The position numbers were made by a program, and so were the translations under genes. Shown piece by piece: positions 17,875 to 26,627 of a stretch of DNA of 64,000 nt (the first letter of the stretch is position 1; each line of letters opens with the position of its first letter). The notes under the pieces are model-generated. The model saw nothing but the letters and a program-made list of their open reading frames with translations. It ran no database searches and was not told the DNA's origin. The stretch is from assembly GCF_022348165.1 (NCBI RefSeq), contig NZ_JAKRFI010000001.1:558001-622000 (forward strand). Direction: 5' to 3'. Source of the stretch: Halomonas sp. McH1-25. Lineage in GTDB: Bacteria; Pseudomonadota; Gammaproteobacteria; Pseudomonadales; Halomonadaceae.

Positions 17875-18891
17875 TTATGCCGCTCCCGCCAATGCCTCTA
17901 GCCTGGCATGGATACGCCGCCAGCGACTGAGCGCAGGCAGGGTATCGAGGCTTGGCCGTGCCCGGCCGTAACGCAGTTTGGCCTGGCGCTTGGATTCACG
18001 CCCCTGGCATGCCTCGACGACGGCCAACGCGGCCTCGCGATCGTTGCAGACCAGCACCATGTCGCAGCCGGCATTCAGCGCAGCCTGGGCTCGCGCATCC
18101 GGTCCCCCGGCGACGTGCGCACCCGCCATGGACAGATCGTCGGAAAAGATGGCCCCCTTGAAGCCGAGTTCTTCGCGCAGCATGCCAAGCCAGTTTGGCG
18201 AGAAACCTGCCGGTCGATCGTCGAAAGCTTTATAGATGACGTGCGCCGGCATGATGCCATCGAGGCGTCCGGCCAGCTTGGCGAACGGCACCAGATCGTA
18301 CTCGCGCAATGCCTGAAGGGGGCGTTCGTCCACCGGGACTTCGAGATGCGAGTCGGCCACCACCCCACCGTGGCCGGGAAAATGCTTGCCGACCGCGACC
18401 ATACCGGCTTCGTGCAGTCCATCGATGAAGGCGCCGGCCAGCGCCGTGACGGCCTGTGGGTCGCTGGCGAAGCTACGGTCGCCGATTACCTGCGACTGGC
18501 CAACGTCGACATCCAGGACCGGCGCGAAGGTCAGATCCAGGCCGCAGGCTGCCATTTCCATGCCCAGCAGCCAGCCGGCATCGTGACAAAGCTGCAGACA
18601 GTCCTGAGGCTTTTCCACATAGGTACTGCCCAGCTTGCCCATCGAGGGCAGTCGGGTCACACCTTCCTTCAGGCGCTGAACCCGACCGCCCTCCTGGTCG
18701 ATCCCCAGCAGCAGGTCCGGGCGGATTCGGCGGATCGAGGCACACAGCTCGCTTACCTGACCGGCATCGGCAACATTGCGGCCAAACAGGATCACTCCAC
18801 CGACCTCCGGGCGCGCCAGCAACTTGCGCTCCGCACGGGTCAGTGCAGTACCTTCGAGATCCAGCATTACCGGTCCGAGCGGTTGGGTCAT
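17875..18891 (-). CDS. nagZ: Beta-N-acetylhexosaminidase, peptidoglycan recycling
   Basis: 338 residues of glycoside hydrolase family 3. It removes GlcNAc from anhydro-muropeptides in the cytoplasm during cell-wall recycling. Visible signatures are GIDQEGGRVQRL (residues 63-74), GKHFPGHGGVVADSHLEVP (168-186, containing the catalytic His of the flexible loop), and FSDDLSM (249-255) with the nucleophilic Asp. Length matches NagZ (about 340). The neighbourhood MTI phosphorylase, nagZ, psrA, lexA matches PA3004-PA3007 of Pseudomonas as I recall it, with hpt inserted. Confidence 0.95.
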   Translation of the reverse strand: MTQPLGPVMLDLEGTALTRAERKLLARPEVGGVILFGRNVADAGQVSELCASIRRIRPDLLLGIDQEGGRVQRLKEGVTRLPSMGKLGSTYVEKPQDCLQLCHDAGWLLGMEMAACGLDLTFAPVLDVDVGQSQVIGDRSFASDPQAVTALAGAFIDGLHEAGMVAVGKHFPGHGGVVADSHLEVPVDERPLQALREYDLVPFAKLAGRLDGIMPAHVIYKAFDDRPAGFSPNWLGMLREELGFKGAIFSDDLSMAGAHVAGGPDARAQAALNAGCDMVLVCNDREAALAVVEACQGRESKRQAKLRYGRARPSLDTLPALSRWRRIHARLEALAGAA

Positions 18892-19061
18892 GATCGGGTT
18901 CCTTGGCCGTGGAGGGGGCCGATTCTAGACCAACGGACGAGGCGACAACAGACGGAATTCATGAATCCGCCTCCCGATGTCGCTTAGTAACAGCCTAGAA
19001 CGTCTTTCCGACGTTGCAGTCGATTATAGCCCATCGCCAAGCAGCGCTACGCCCCGCAAGG

Positions 19062-19718
19062 TCAGGAGGCCGCTCTTGCCGACTCCGGTAAAGGGGCGTT
19101 CATGCCGGCAACGACCACCGGCCTCAAACGGCGAATGAGCTCACGCACGCTGACATGCTCGCCGTAATCCTTCTCGGCGATGTCGCGCAACGCATCCAGC
19201 CCTGACAGAGTGAAGATGACCGTACCGAGCATGAAGTGCAAACGCCAGAAACGCTCGGCATCCGGCAGGTCCGGCGTGGCCCGACGCACCAGCTCGGCAA
19301 AACGAGTGAATACGCTGCCGTAGTGCGCCTGAATGAAGCGGCGCAGGTGACCCTGCGCCTGAGTATAGGCCAGTCCCAGCAGGCGCATGAAAACCTTGAG
19401 GCTATTGCGCTCTGCCGGTACCTCGAGCACGGTTCGCGCCATGCACTCGAGGAGCACTTCGAGAGGAACGGGCCGCTCTCCGTATTCGCTCTCGAGTTCG
19501 TCCAGCGCCGTATGGAATCGCTCGGTGAAGGGATCGAGGTAACGCGCGAAGACAGCCTGGATCAAGGCTTTCTTGGAGCCGAAATGGTAGTTGACCGCTG
19601 CCAGGTTGACCTTGGCCTTGCTGGTGATGTTGCGTAGCGAGGTTTCCGCAAACCCACGCTCGGCGAACAAGACCTCCGCAGTATCGAGAATACGCGTCAC
19701 GGTATCGGTCTGGGCCAT
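19062..19718 (-). CDS. psrA: TetR family regulator, PsrA-like
   Basis: 218 residues. The N-terminal TetR helix-turn-helix covers RILDTAEVLFAERGFAETSLRNI and VNLAAVNYHFGSKKALI (residues about 9-55). The larger C-terminal ligand domain has ERNSLKVFMRLLGLAYTQAQGHL. In Pseudomonas PsrA senses long-chain fatty acids and controls beta-oxidation and rpoS. Identification here rests on the gene order next to lexA and nagZ and on a PsrA-type AAAC-N4-GTTT site just before the start codon, which suggests autoregulation. Confidence 0.82.
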   Translation of the reverse strand: MAQTDTVTRILDTAEVLFAERGFAETSLRNITSKAKVNLAAVNYHFGSKKALIQAVFARYLDPFTERFHTALDELESEYGERPVPLEVLLECMARTVLEVPAERNSLKVFMRLLGLAYTQAQGHLRRFIQAHYGSVFTRFAELVRRATPDLPDAERFWRLHFMLGTVIFTLSGLDALRDIAEKDYGEHVSVRELIRRLRPVVVAGMNAPLPESARAAS

Positions 19719-19734
19719 GAACTGCCTCTGATTA

Positions 19735-19748
19735 TAAACGATTGTTTA
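19735..19748. promoter_or_regulatory. Candidate PsrA operator (AAAC-N4-GTTT)
   Basis: TAAACGATTGTTTA lies 17 bp upstream of the psrA-like start. The core AAAC-N4-GTTT is the arrangement described for PsrA of Pseudomonas (G/C AAAC N2-4 GTTT G/C). The outermost bases here are T and A rather than G/C. Its position fits autorepression. Confidence 0.6.
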
Positions 19749-19827
19749 AAACATAGCTGAATACTACGCAAGTTGCGGTAGTTCGACAAACGCTTCGAAT
19801 CAAACGCAACCCGGCAGACCGGTGCAT

Positions 19828-19855
19828 TTGCATGAAATCGATTACTGGATACAAT
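19828..19855 (+). promoter_or_regulatory. Predicted lexA promoter
   Basis: TTGCAT (19828-19833) and TACAAT (19850-19855) are separated by 16 bp. The -10 element lies within the first candidate SOS box, so bound LexA would block it. Confidence 0.55.
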
Positions 19856-19877
19856 GCCAGGCTGTATACTTGAACAA
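19845..19877. promoter_or_regulatory. Two tandem candidate LexA (SOS) boxes
   Basis: CTGGATACAATGCCAG (19845-19860) fits the LexA core CTG-N10-CAG exactly. CTGTATACTTGAACAA (19862-19877) fits with one change in the last base and has the better CTGTATA half. Their centres are 17 bp apart, and they overlap the lexA promoter and lie 43-75 bp before its start. Two boxes ahead of lexA are also found in E. coli. This supports autoregulation of lexA and, by readthrough, of dinB. Confidence 0.6.
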
Positions 19878-19919
19878 AGCCACGACCGATTTCACACCGA
19901 GCGCAACCGCGGAGGCACC

Positions 19920-20570
19920 ATGACTCGTCCCCTTACCCCGCGCCAGCAGAATGTCTATGACTTCATCGTCAAGACCATGAACGAGTTGGGCTACCCTCCG
20001 ACCCGCGCCGAGATCGCGCGCGCCTTGGGCTTCCGTTCACCCAATGCCGCCGAAGAGCATCTACGCGCCCTAAGCAAGAAAGGCGTGATTCGCATGATCC
20101 CCGGCACGTCGCGCGGGATTCGCCTGCCATCGCAGGAAGCCGAAGAGAGTATGAGCACGGGCGAGACGCACAATGGCCTGCCGATCATCGGCGAGGTCGC
20201 CGCCGGTAGCCCGATCCTGGCCGCTGCGCACATCGATCGCTATTGCCCGCTGGCACCGGATTACTTCACGCCTCGCGCGGACTATCTATTACGGGTTCGC
20301 GGGCTATCGATGCGTGACATCGGAATACTCGAAGGCGACCTGCTCGCGGTGCATCGCACCAATCGGGTCCGTGACGGCCAGATCGTGGTGGCCCGACTCG
20401 AAGATGAAGTCACGGTAAAACGCTTCCGGCGCGACGGACATACGGTCTGGCTGCTTCCCGAAAACGACGAGTTCTCGCCCATCGAGATCGATCTTCGTCA
20501 GCAGGAACTCGAGGTCGAAGGCGTCGGTGTCGGCGTCATCCGAGGTGGTAACGGCCAATCGTTGCACTGA
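19920..20570 (+). CDS. lexA: LexA repressor, SOS response regulator
   Basis: 216 residues from the ATG at 19920, preceded by GGAGG. The N-terminal winged helix ([30 protein letters not shown]) binds SOS boxes. The C-terminal S24 peptidase domain has the self-cleavage site AAGS (Ala95-Gly96), catalytic Ser130 in [10 protein letters not shown] and Lys167 in VTVKRF. Spacing between these residues equals that in E. coli LexA (84, 119, 156). It is cleaved when RecA is activated by DNA damage. About 14 more residues than E. coli LexA are present, mainly in the linker. It is followed 13 bp later by dinB. Confidence 0.97.
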   Translation: MTRPLTPRQQNVYDFIVKTMNELGYPPTRAEIARALGFRSPNAAEEHLRALSKKGVIRMIPGTSRGIRLPSQEAEESMSTGETHNGLPIIGEVAAGSPILAAAHIDRYCPLAPDYFTPRADYLLRVRGLSMRDIGILEGDLLAVHRTNRVRDGQIVVARLEDEVTVKRFRRDGHTVWLLPENDEFSPIEIDLRQQELEVEGVGVGVIRGGNGQSLH

Positions 20571-20583
20571 GTCGTTACCGCGC

Positions 20584-21639
20584 ATGCGCAAGATTCTGCA
20601 TGCCGATTGCGACTGCTTTTATGCGGCCGTGGAAATGCGTGACGATCCACGGCTGCGGGACATTCCACTCGCCATCGGTGGAAGTGCCGAACGTCGAGGC
20701 GTGATTGCCACCTGCAATTATCCCGCACGTCGCTATGGCATACGCTCGGCCATGCCTACGGCTCATGCACTGCGCCTGTGCCCTGGGCTTACCCTATTGC
20801 CACCCGACTTCCCCCGTTACCGCGCCGTCTCGGAACAGATTCAAGGCATTTTCCATGAGCTGACGCCCTTGGTCGAGCCGCTGTCGCTGGATGAGGCCTT
20901 CCTCGATGTCAGCGACGTGACGCGCTTCAAGGGAAGTGCGACCTGGATGGCCCGCTGGATCAAGCAGGAAGCCGTCAAGCGTACGGGGATTACCGTGTCG
21001 GTGGGTGCAGCACCGAGCAAGTTCTTGGCCAAGATTGCCAGCGACTGGGACAAGCCGGACGGGTTGCGCGTCATCACCCCCGACGAGGTCGTTACCTTCG
21101 TTGCCTCGCTACCGGTCGGCAAATTGCACGGCGTCGGTCCGGCCAATGCTGCCAAGCTTGCCGCCATGGGCGTCAGGACCTGTGCCGAGCTAAGCCAGTG
21201 GTCACTCGACGCCTTGTTGGAGCGATTCGGCAAGTTCGGTTATCGCCTATACGGCTTGGCGCGAGGCATCGACGAGCGTCCGGTCAAAGTCGAGCGCGAA
21301 CGCAAGTCGGTCAGTGCCGAGAACACCTTTGACCAGGATCTCCCCGATCTGGCCGCCTGCCGCGCCGCCCTGCCGGCACTGATCGCAAGACTCGATGAAC
21401 GCCTCGACCGCCATGGCCGCCCACGCGTCAGGGGCCTGTTCGTCAAGGTCCGGTTCGACGACTTTACGCTGACCACGCTGGAATATGCCGGCTGGCAACC
21501 GGAGTCCGAGCGGTTTCTGCTGTTGCTCGAAGAAGCCTGGACCCGCGGCGCGCGCCCCGTGCGCCTGCTGGGAGTCGGCGTGCGCCTGGCCGCTCCCGAC
21601 AGCGCGCGCCAACTGGATCTGTTCGGCGAGCCTCCCTGA
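20584..21639 (+). CDS. dinB: DNA polymerase IV (Y-family translesion polymerase)
   Basis: 351 residues, the same as E. coli DinB. It copies past damaged bases at low fidelity. Metal ligands are Asp8 in HADCDCFYAAVE and Asp103/Glu104 in LSLDEAFLDVS. The helix-hairpin-helix region GKLHGVGPANAAKLAAMGV and the little-finger domain follow. The C terminus ends QLDLFGEPP, a canonical beta-clamp-binding motif. I use the ATG at 20584 because it gives the family N terminus MRKILHADCD. The longer frame reads back into lexA. Placement 13 bp after lexA implies shared SOS control. Confidence 0.95.
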   Translation: MRKILHADCDCFYAAVEMRDDPRLRDIPLAIGGSAERRGVIATCNYPARRYGIRSAMPTAHALRLCPGLTLLPPDFPRYRAVSEQIQGIFHELTPLVEPLSLDEAFLDVSDVTRFKGSATWMARWIKQEAVKRTGITVSVGAAPSKFLAKIASDWDKPDGLRVITPDEVVTFVASLPVGKLHGVGPANAAKLAAMGVRTCAELSQWSLDALLERFGKFGYRLYGLARGIDERPVKVERERKSVSAENTFDQDLPDLAACRAALPALIARLDERLDRHGRPRVRGLFVKVRFDDFTLTTLEYAGWQPESERFLLLLEEAWTRGARPVRLLGVGVRLAAPDSARQLDLFGEPP

Positions 21640-21653
21640 TCCCGGTTCAGGCG

Positions 21654-22325
21654 TTACTTGGTGTCGATATAGCGGTGACTGTCGAAGGTCATCACCCAAT
21701 GTGGGTGATAGACCAACAGCAGGCTCAGCAGCATGCCGGTGATGAAAGCTTCCGAGGGCATCAGTAGCGGCAGGAACAACGCATGATCGTGAACCAGGCG
21801 CAGCACCTCGGGGCTCGTCGCCCCCACCAGAACCAGCCCCACGGTACACAAGCCGCTCATCAACGTCGCCAGCGCGGCACCGAAGAAACCGCAGACGAAA
21901 AGGTAGACGAACAGATTGTCCGGCAGGCGCCGATCCACCAGGCGCCAGAGGCCCACCGTGACCAACGCCGGCACCACCCCGGTCACCAGAACGTTTACCC
22001 CAAGCAGCGGCCAGGCCACCTTGCCAAGCATTATCATCGCCACGTTCACCAGGGCATTGGCAAGCAGGGCCAGCGGCGCAGTGAAGACCAGCGTCAGCAA
22101 TACGGTCAATAGCAAGTGCAGCGTCAACCAGTCGACGGCCTGGGCGCGAAGTTGCCAAAGCAGGGCGACGAATAGCGTGGCCCCCAGTAGACGATGTTGC
22201 AGCGGCCGATCTTTCTCGAGCCGTTGCCAGGGGAACAGCCATGCGGCACGTCCTAGCACAGCCAGACTAAGCACGGCACAACAGATCAGCAACCAGGGCT
22301 CGATCACCACGGCAGCAAAGGACAT
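21654..22325 (-). CDS. Predicted CbiM-like (energy-coupling factor type) membrane protein
   Basis: 223 residues with six or seven hydrophobic segments. It resembles the family of integral membrane proteins annotated as energy-coupling factor transporter permease (COG3235-like), including a charged tail (PHWVMTFDSHRYIDTK). CbiM-type proteins take up cobalt or nickel, but the N-terminal metal-binding Met-His motif of true CbiM is not present here. A transport role is therefore unproven. It stands alone, convergent with dinB. Confidence 0.5.
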   Translation of the reverse strand: MSFAAVVIEPWLLICCAVLSLAVLGRAAWLFPWQRLEKDRPLQHRLLGATLFVALLWQLRAQAVDWLTLHLLLTVLLTLVFTAPLALLANALVNVAMIMLGKVAWPLLGVNVLVTGVVPALVTVGLWRLVDRRLPDNLFVYLFVCGFFGAALATLMSGLCTVGLVLVGATSPEVLRLVHDHALFLPLLMPSEAFITGMLLSLLLVYHPHWVMTFDSHRYIDTK

Positions 22326-22373
22326 GACGGCACCCGCTTGGCATCCGATACCACTCAGCTTGGCACAGCCCGA

Positions 22374-23228
22374 TCAGGCAAACACTACCGTCTTGTTGCC
22401 GTGGATCAAGACACGGTCCTGAAGATGCCAGCGCAGCCCCCTGGCCAGCACGGCTTTTTCGACATCGCGCCCGAAGCGCACAAGGTCGTCCGGCGTGTGA
22501 CAATGGGAAACACGGTGGATGTCCTGTTCGATGATCGGGCCGGCATCGAGTTCCTCCGTCACATAGTGGCAGGTTGCACCGATCAGCTTGACTCCGCGCT
22601 CGTAGGCCTGATGGTATGGCTTGGCCCCGGCAAACGAGGGCAGAAAGCTGTGATGAATGTTGATAACCCGACCGGCATAGCTTTCACATAGCCGCGGCGG
22701 CAGGATCTGCATGTAACGCGCCAGCACCACGCAGTCCGCCTCCGCCTCATTGACAAGGCGCTCCACCTCGGCGAAAGCCGGCCCCTTGTCGTCGGCGCTC
22801 ACCGGCACGTGATGAAAGGGAATGCCGTGCCATTCCGCCAAGGGCTTGAGATCCTCGTGATTGGAGATGATGCAGGGAATATCGCAATGCAATTCACCGG
22901 CTTTCCAGCGATACAGCAAGTCGACCAGACAATGCGAAGCCTTGGAAACCATCAGCACTACACGCTTGCGGCGTGATGCATCATGCAACGCCCAATCCAT
23001 CTCGAAGCGCTCGGCAATCGGGCGAAAGGCTTCGCGAAGCACTTCTGCACGCGATGCATCTGCGTCGACCTGTAATTCATAGCGCATGAAGAAGCGTCCG
23101 GTACTCAGGTCCGAGTGTTGATTGGCCTCGGTGATTGACCCACCCTGACTGGCAATGAAGCCGGAGACCTGAGCCACGATACCCAGACGATCGGGACAGG
23201 AAACGACCAGACGAAAGAAATGCGACAT
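22374..23228 (-). CDS. purU: Formyltetrahydrofolate deformylase
   Basis: 284 residues, against 280 in E. coli. It hydrolyses 10-formyl-THF to formate and THF, balancing one-carbon pools and supplying formate for purine synthesis. An N-terminal ACT domain (RLVVSCPDRLGIVAQVSGFIASQGGSI) is followed by a formyltransferase-fold catalytic domain with VINIHHSFLPSFAGAKPYHQA and the distal Asp in TEELDAGPIIEQD. The start at 23228 (MSHFFRLV) was chosen because it matches the family N terminus. The preceding ribosome site is weak. Confidence 0.94.
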   Translation of the reverse strand: MSHFFRLVVSCPDRLGIVAQVSGFIASQGGSITEANQHSDLSTGRFFMRYELQVDADASRAEVLREAFRPIAERFEMDWALHDASRRKRVVLMVSKASHCLVDLLYRWKAGELHCDIPCIISNHEDLKPLAEWHGIPFHHVPVSADDKGPAFAEVERLVNEAEADCVVLARYMQILPPRLCESYAGRVINIHHSFLPSFAGAKPYHQAYERGVKLIGATCHYVTEELDAGPIIEQDIHRVSHCHTPDDLVRFGRDVEKAVLARGLRWHLQDRVLIHGNKTVVFA

Positions 23229-23384
23229 GTTGATCCGCTCGGACTCGAAGAATGAAAAGACACTGTGCCTCGCTGGCACGCGGCAGGCTATTGTAGCGAA
23301 TTCAGCGACTTTCGATAGCGCGCATTGTGACGGTTGCCTGCGATCACGTATATTGGAAGATTACTCATTCAGCCCCTATCGATA

Positions 23385-25058
23385 ATGCCACAGACACGCG
23401 TACAGCTTCGTCCACGCCGCCGCCCGCCGTTGCACTTCCTGCCACTGGGAGGATGTGGCGAGATCGGCATGAACCTGAGTCTGTACGGCTACGGTGGCGA
23501 CTGGCTCGCGGTGGATTGCGGAATGATGATTCGGCAGGATCTTCCCGACAATCCATTGCAGGTTCCCAATATCCACGGGCTCCCGGCCTTGGGCATCTCG
23601 CCGCGCGCCCTGGTGATCACGCACGGCCATGAAGACCATATCGGTGCAGTGGCCTGGTTATGGCCGCAATGGGGATGCGACATTTATGCCACGCCTCTTG
23701 CCGCCGGCCTGCTGCGCGCCAAGTTCGCCGAGCGTGGTCTGGCTCCGGATGCGATCCGCGTCGTCGAGCCCGGCGACGCTCTGGAATGCGGGGCTTTCAT
23801 GCTGCGCTACCTGCCGCTGACCCACTCGATTCCCGAGAGTTGTGCGTTGCTGTTGAACACCCCAGCGCACCGCGTGCTGCATACCGGAGACTGGAAGCTC
23901 GATCCCGAGCCACTGATCGGCGCCCCGGTCGATGAGGAACTGTTCCGCTCCCTGGCCCCTATCGACCTGGTGGTTGGCGATTCGACGAACGCGCCCCTAC
24001 CGGGCAAGTCGCGCAGCGAAGGCGAAGTGGCTCGCGCCCTGCAACGCACTCTTGCCGATTGCCAGGGACGGGTCATCGTCTCTTGCTTTGCCAGCAACCT
24101 GTCTCGTGTACTTGCCTTGGGCCAGGCTGCCTCACAGTGCGGTCGTCGCGTCAGCCTGATGGGGCGCTCCATGGAGCGCATGGTACGCATCGCGAGAGGC
24201 CTCGGCTATCTGGAAGACTTTCCTGCCCTGGTGCCCGTCAGAGATCTAGGCTATTTACCCCCCGAGGAGGTCCTGGTGATTGCCACCGGCAGTCAGGGCG
24301 AACCGAGGGCGGCCCTTTCCCGCCTCGCCCAGGGAAGCCATCCCGATTTCGAACTGCAGGCCGGCGACACGGTCATCTTTTCCGCCAAGGCCATCCCGGG
24401 CAACGAGCGGCATATCGAACGGCTTCATCATGCTCTGCGTCAGCGCGACGTGCGTATTCTGGAAGAAGTGCACCATCCTGAGCTACACGCTTCCGGGCAT
24501 GCAGCACAAGAAGAGTTGCATCGCTTGTATGAGTGGATCAAGCCGCGCTATTTACTTCCGGTGCATGGCGAACACCGCCACCAGCTAGCCCATCGCGAAC
24601 TGGCGCAAGCGCGAGGGATCGCCGCCCCAGTGTCGCCAACCAATGGTGATCTGATCCGCTTCGATGACGAGGGAGTGACGGTGGAGGCTCGTCATGCGCA
24701 AACGCCATATATCATCAGCCAGGACGATGTGAGGCCTCTGGAAGGGCTGGTCGCCCCCAAGGGAAATTCCAGGGAACGCCATGGCGATCTATTTCTGTGG
24801 ATTGCCGTAACGCCGACCGACATGGGGTGGTCGCGCATCGGGCGGCTGATCGTCGATTCCAGAGCCACCTCGGCACTGGACGAGACCAGTTTTTCCGACT
24901 GGCTGGACGACACGCTTTCGCAGTTGGAAGCAGATACACTGTCCCAACTGCGCACTCAATTACAGCCTCGGCTGATGCAGTGGCTCTCCGATCATATTCG
25001 CCATTTACCGACTGTCCATTTACAGTTGACCGCCGCCGAAGCCAGCTCTTGCTCATGA
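23385..25058 (+). CDS. rnj: Ribonuclease J-type metallo-beta-lactamase nuclease
   Basis: 557 residues, the size of RNase J. The N-terminal block LPLGGCGEIGMN and zinc motif HGHEDHIGA (metal-ligand His/Asp, near residue 80), later HTGDWKLD, the beta-CASP region (SCFASNLSRV, MGRSMERMV), ATGSQGEP, and the distal LLPVHGEHRHQ match ribonuclease J, a 5' exo/endonuclease of RNA decay. RNase J is not part of the classic enterobacterial degradosome, but such genes occur in pseudomonads and relatives. The start at 23385 gives MPQTRVQLRPRRR. An upstream start is possible but poor. Confidence 0.85.
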   Translation: MPQTRVQLRPRRRPPLHFLPLGGCGEIGMNLSLYGYGGDWLAVDCGMMIRQDLPDNPLQVPNIHGLPALGISPRALVITHGHEDHIGAVAWLWPQWGCDIYATPLAAGLLRAKFAERGLAPDAIRVVEPGDALECGAFMLRYLPLTHSIPESCALLLNTPAHRVLHTGDWKLDPEPLIGAPVDEELFRSLAPIDLVVGDSTNAPLPGKSRSEGEVARALQRTLADCQGRVIVSCFASNLSRVLALGQAASQCGRRVSLMGRSMERMVRIARGLGYLEDFPALVPVRDLGYLPPEEVLVIATGSQGEPRAALSRLAQGSHPDFELQAGDTVIFSAKAIPGNERHIERLHHALRQRDVRILEEVHHPELHASGHAAQEELHRLYEWIKPRYLLPVHGEHRHQLAHRELAQARGIAAPVSPTNGDLIRFDDEGVTVEARHAQTPYIISQDDVRPLEGLVAPKGNSRERHGDLFLWIAVTPTDMGWSRIGRLIVDSRATSALDETSFSDWLDDTLSQLEADTLSQLRTQLQPRLMQWLSDHIRHLPTVHLQLTAAEASSCS

Positions 25059-25078
25059 TGCAGAACGACTGACGGCAT

Positions 25079-25106
25079 AAAAAACGGCGCTTAACGCCAT
25101 TTTTTC
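25079..25106. terminator. Bidirectional intrinsic terminator
   Basis: A short GGCG-CTTAA-CGCC hairpin has an A run on its left and a T run on its right. It can end the rightward RNase J transcript and the leftward hns-like transcript between the two convergent genes. Confidence 0.85.
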
Positions 25107-25165
25107 TGTTGCACGATGACTACCGCTGCCTGCCTGCCGAGCATGACGGAGCATCCCTGTCGAAT

Positions 25166-25453
25166 TCAGGCTTCCTTTTTCTTCGGTGGGCGTCCGCGGC
25201 GGCGCTTGGGCTGCTCGCCGACAAGGTCATCCAGCGACAGGCCGGCATCATTGATCGCTTCGCGAATTTCCGCGAGCTTTCGCGCCTTGTCCGTCTCCTC
25301 TTCCTGGCGCTTGCGCTCATCTTCCTGCTTCTGCTCGATGACCTCGTTAATGACTTCGGACAATTTATGCAGTTGTTCCATGCTCAACTGGCGAGCAGCT
25401 GCACGAGCAACATTCTTGTTTCGGGCAATTCTTTCCAACGACTCGGTCGACAT
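25166..25453 (-). CDS. Short H-NS-like nucleoid protein with AT-hook tail
   Basis: 95 residues from the ATG at 25453, which has GGAGGAG upstream. Residues 1-80 are helical and align by eye with the N-terminal oligomerisation region of H-NS (ARAAARQLSMEQLHKLSEVI, long charged coiled coil, then NDAGLSLDDLVGE). The usual H-NS C-terminal DNA-binding domain with its TWTGxGRxP motif is absent. The protein instead ends PKRRRGRPPKKKEA, an AT-hook-like basic tail (RGRP at 86-89). It probably binds the minor groove of AT-rich DNA as an oligomer and may silence or organise chromatin. There is no sign of a frameshift beyond the stop. Confidence 0.75.
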   Translation of the reverse strand: MSTESLERIARNKNVARAAARQLSMEQLHKLSEVINEVIEQKQEDERKRQEEETDKARKLAEIREAINDAGLSLDDLVGEQPKRRRGRPPKKKEA

Positions 25454-25545
25454 GATTCTCCTCCGTACTGAAGGCCTGGTTATCTTTTTATCTCCACGTT
25501 TATCGTAAAAGTATATGCTTGCAGGGTTAATTGGCAAGCCAGGCC

Positions 25546-25573
25546 AAAAAATAACCCGCTCGATTAAGCGGGC
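25546..25573 (-). terminator. Intrinsic terminator of the molybdenum cofactor operon
   Basis: CCCGCT (25555-25560) and AGCGGG (25567-25572) form a hairpin. On the minus strand it is followed by TTATTTTTT, so it ends the leftward moa/moe transcript after moaA. Confidence 0.75.
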
Positions 25574-25637
25574 CGTTAGAGAAAGGCTTATTTATCGTCG
25601 TTCATGACAATAAATGCTCGTAACGCAATCGTGCCGC

Positions 25638-26627
25638 TTATCCCCCGGTCATGTTCATGAACCTGACCACTTGGACATCCCCATCCGTGGTGAAATGATG
25701 CTTCTCGGGCTTGAGAACCATGGCATCGATAATGCGCGACTTGAGTGCCTCGATATCACCGGGATAGCGGCGCAGGACCTCTCTAAGGTCCACGGAATGC
25801 TCGTTGCCCAGGCAGAGCAGCAGGCGCCCTTCCACCGTCACCCTGACGCGATTGCAGGTCGAACAGAAATTGTGACTGTGGGGAGAAATGAAGCCGATAC
25901 GTGTCTCGCTGTCCGGCATACGGAAATAGCGCGACGGCCCCAGGGTAGTCTCCGTAGTAGGCAGCAGCCGATACCGGGACTCGATGACTGATTGCACGTC
26001 GTCGCTCGAACAATAGGTCTCAGCGCGCGAATGCTCGGAAACGTCGCCTAGCGGCATTTCCTCGATGAAGCTGATATCCACCTTCTCCTCACGCGCAAAG
26101 TCCACCAGGGGTAGAATTTCATCGTCGTTTCTCCCCTTCAGAATCACCGCATTCAGCTTAATGCGCTCGAAACCGGCATCCTTTGCCGCATGAATACCAT
26201 CGATGACCTTTTGCAATCGCCCCGTGCGGGTCAACTTTTTAAAACGCTCCTCGTCGAGCGAATCGATGCTGATGTTGAGCCGCTGAAGCCCGCCTTCGCG
26301 AAGCCGGCGGGCCTGCTTGACCAGTCCGGCGCCATTGGTGGTCATCGCAAAATCCCTGAGCCCTTCCAGGCGGCCGATGTCTTCCACCAGCTCCTCGATA
26401 CCGCGCCTGACCAGGGGCTCGCCCCCGGTAAGACGAATCTTTTCGACGCCCAACTCGGTAAAGGCTTTCGCTACCAGCGCCAACTCTTCCAGCGAGAGGA
26501 CCTGATCACGAGGCAGAAAGGTCATGTCCTCGCTCATGCAGTAGACACAGCGAAAGTCACAACGATCGGTGACCGAGATCCTCACATAGCGGACAACACG
26601 CTGAAAATTGTCGACCAGTTGCGTCAT
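25638..26627 (-). CDS. moaA: GTP 3',8-cyclase, molybdenum cofactor step 1
   Basis: 329 residues, a radical SAM enzyme. The N-terminal cluster motif CDFRCVYC is near residue 24, C-terminal cluster cysteines are in [21 protein letters not shown], and the protein ends in Gly-Gly (NMTGG) as required for activity. It converts GTP to 3',8-cyclo-dihydro-GTP, which MoaC (encoded two genes upstream in this operon) turns into cyclic pyranopterin monophosphate. Its ATG overlaps the moaE stop. It is the last gene of the cluster. Confidence 0.97.
   Translation of the reverse strand: MTQLVDNFQRVVRYVRISVTDRCDFRCVYCMSEDMTFLPRDQVLSLEELALVAKAFTELGVEKIRLTGGEPLVRRGIEELVEDIGRLEGLRDFAMTTNGAGLVKQARRLREGGLQRLNISIDSLDEERFKKLTRTGRLQKVIDGIHAAKDAGFERIKLNAVILKGRNDDEILPLVDFAREEKVDISFIEEMPLGDVSEHSRAETYCSSDDVQSVIESRYRLLPTTETTLGPSRYFRMPDSETRIGFISPHSHNFCSTCNRVRVTVEGRLLLCLGNEHSVDLREVLRRYPGDIEALKSRIIDAMVLKPEKHHFTTDGDVQVVRFMNMTGG

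Noticed and set aside
17908-18987. 359-codon plus-strand frame opposite nagZ
   Set aside because: nagZ on the minus strand has all family motifs. The opposite frame has no recognisable domain or start signal.
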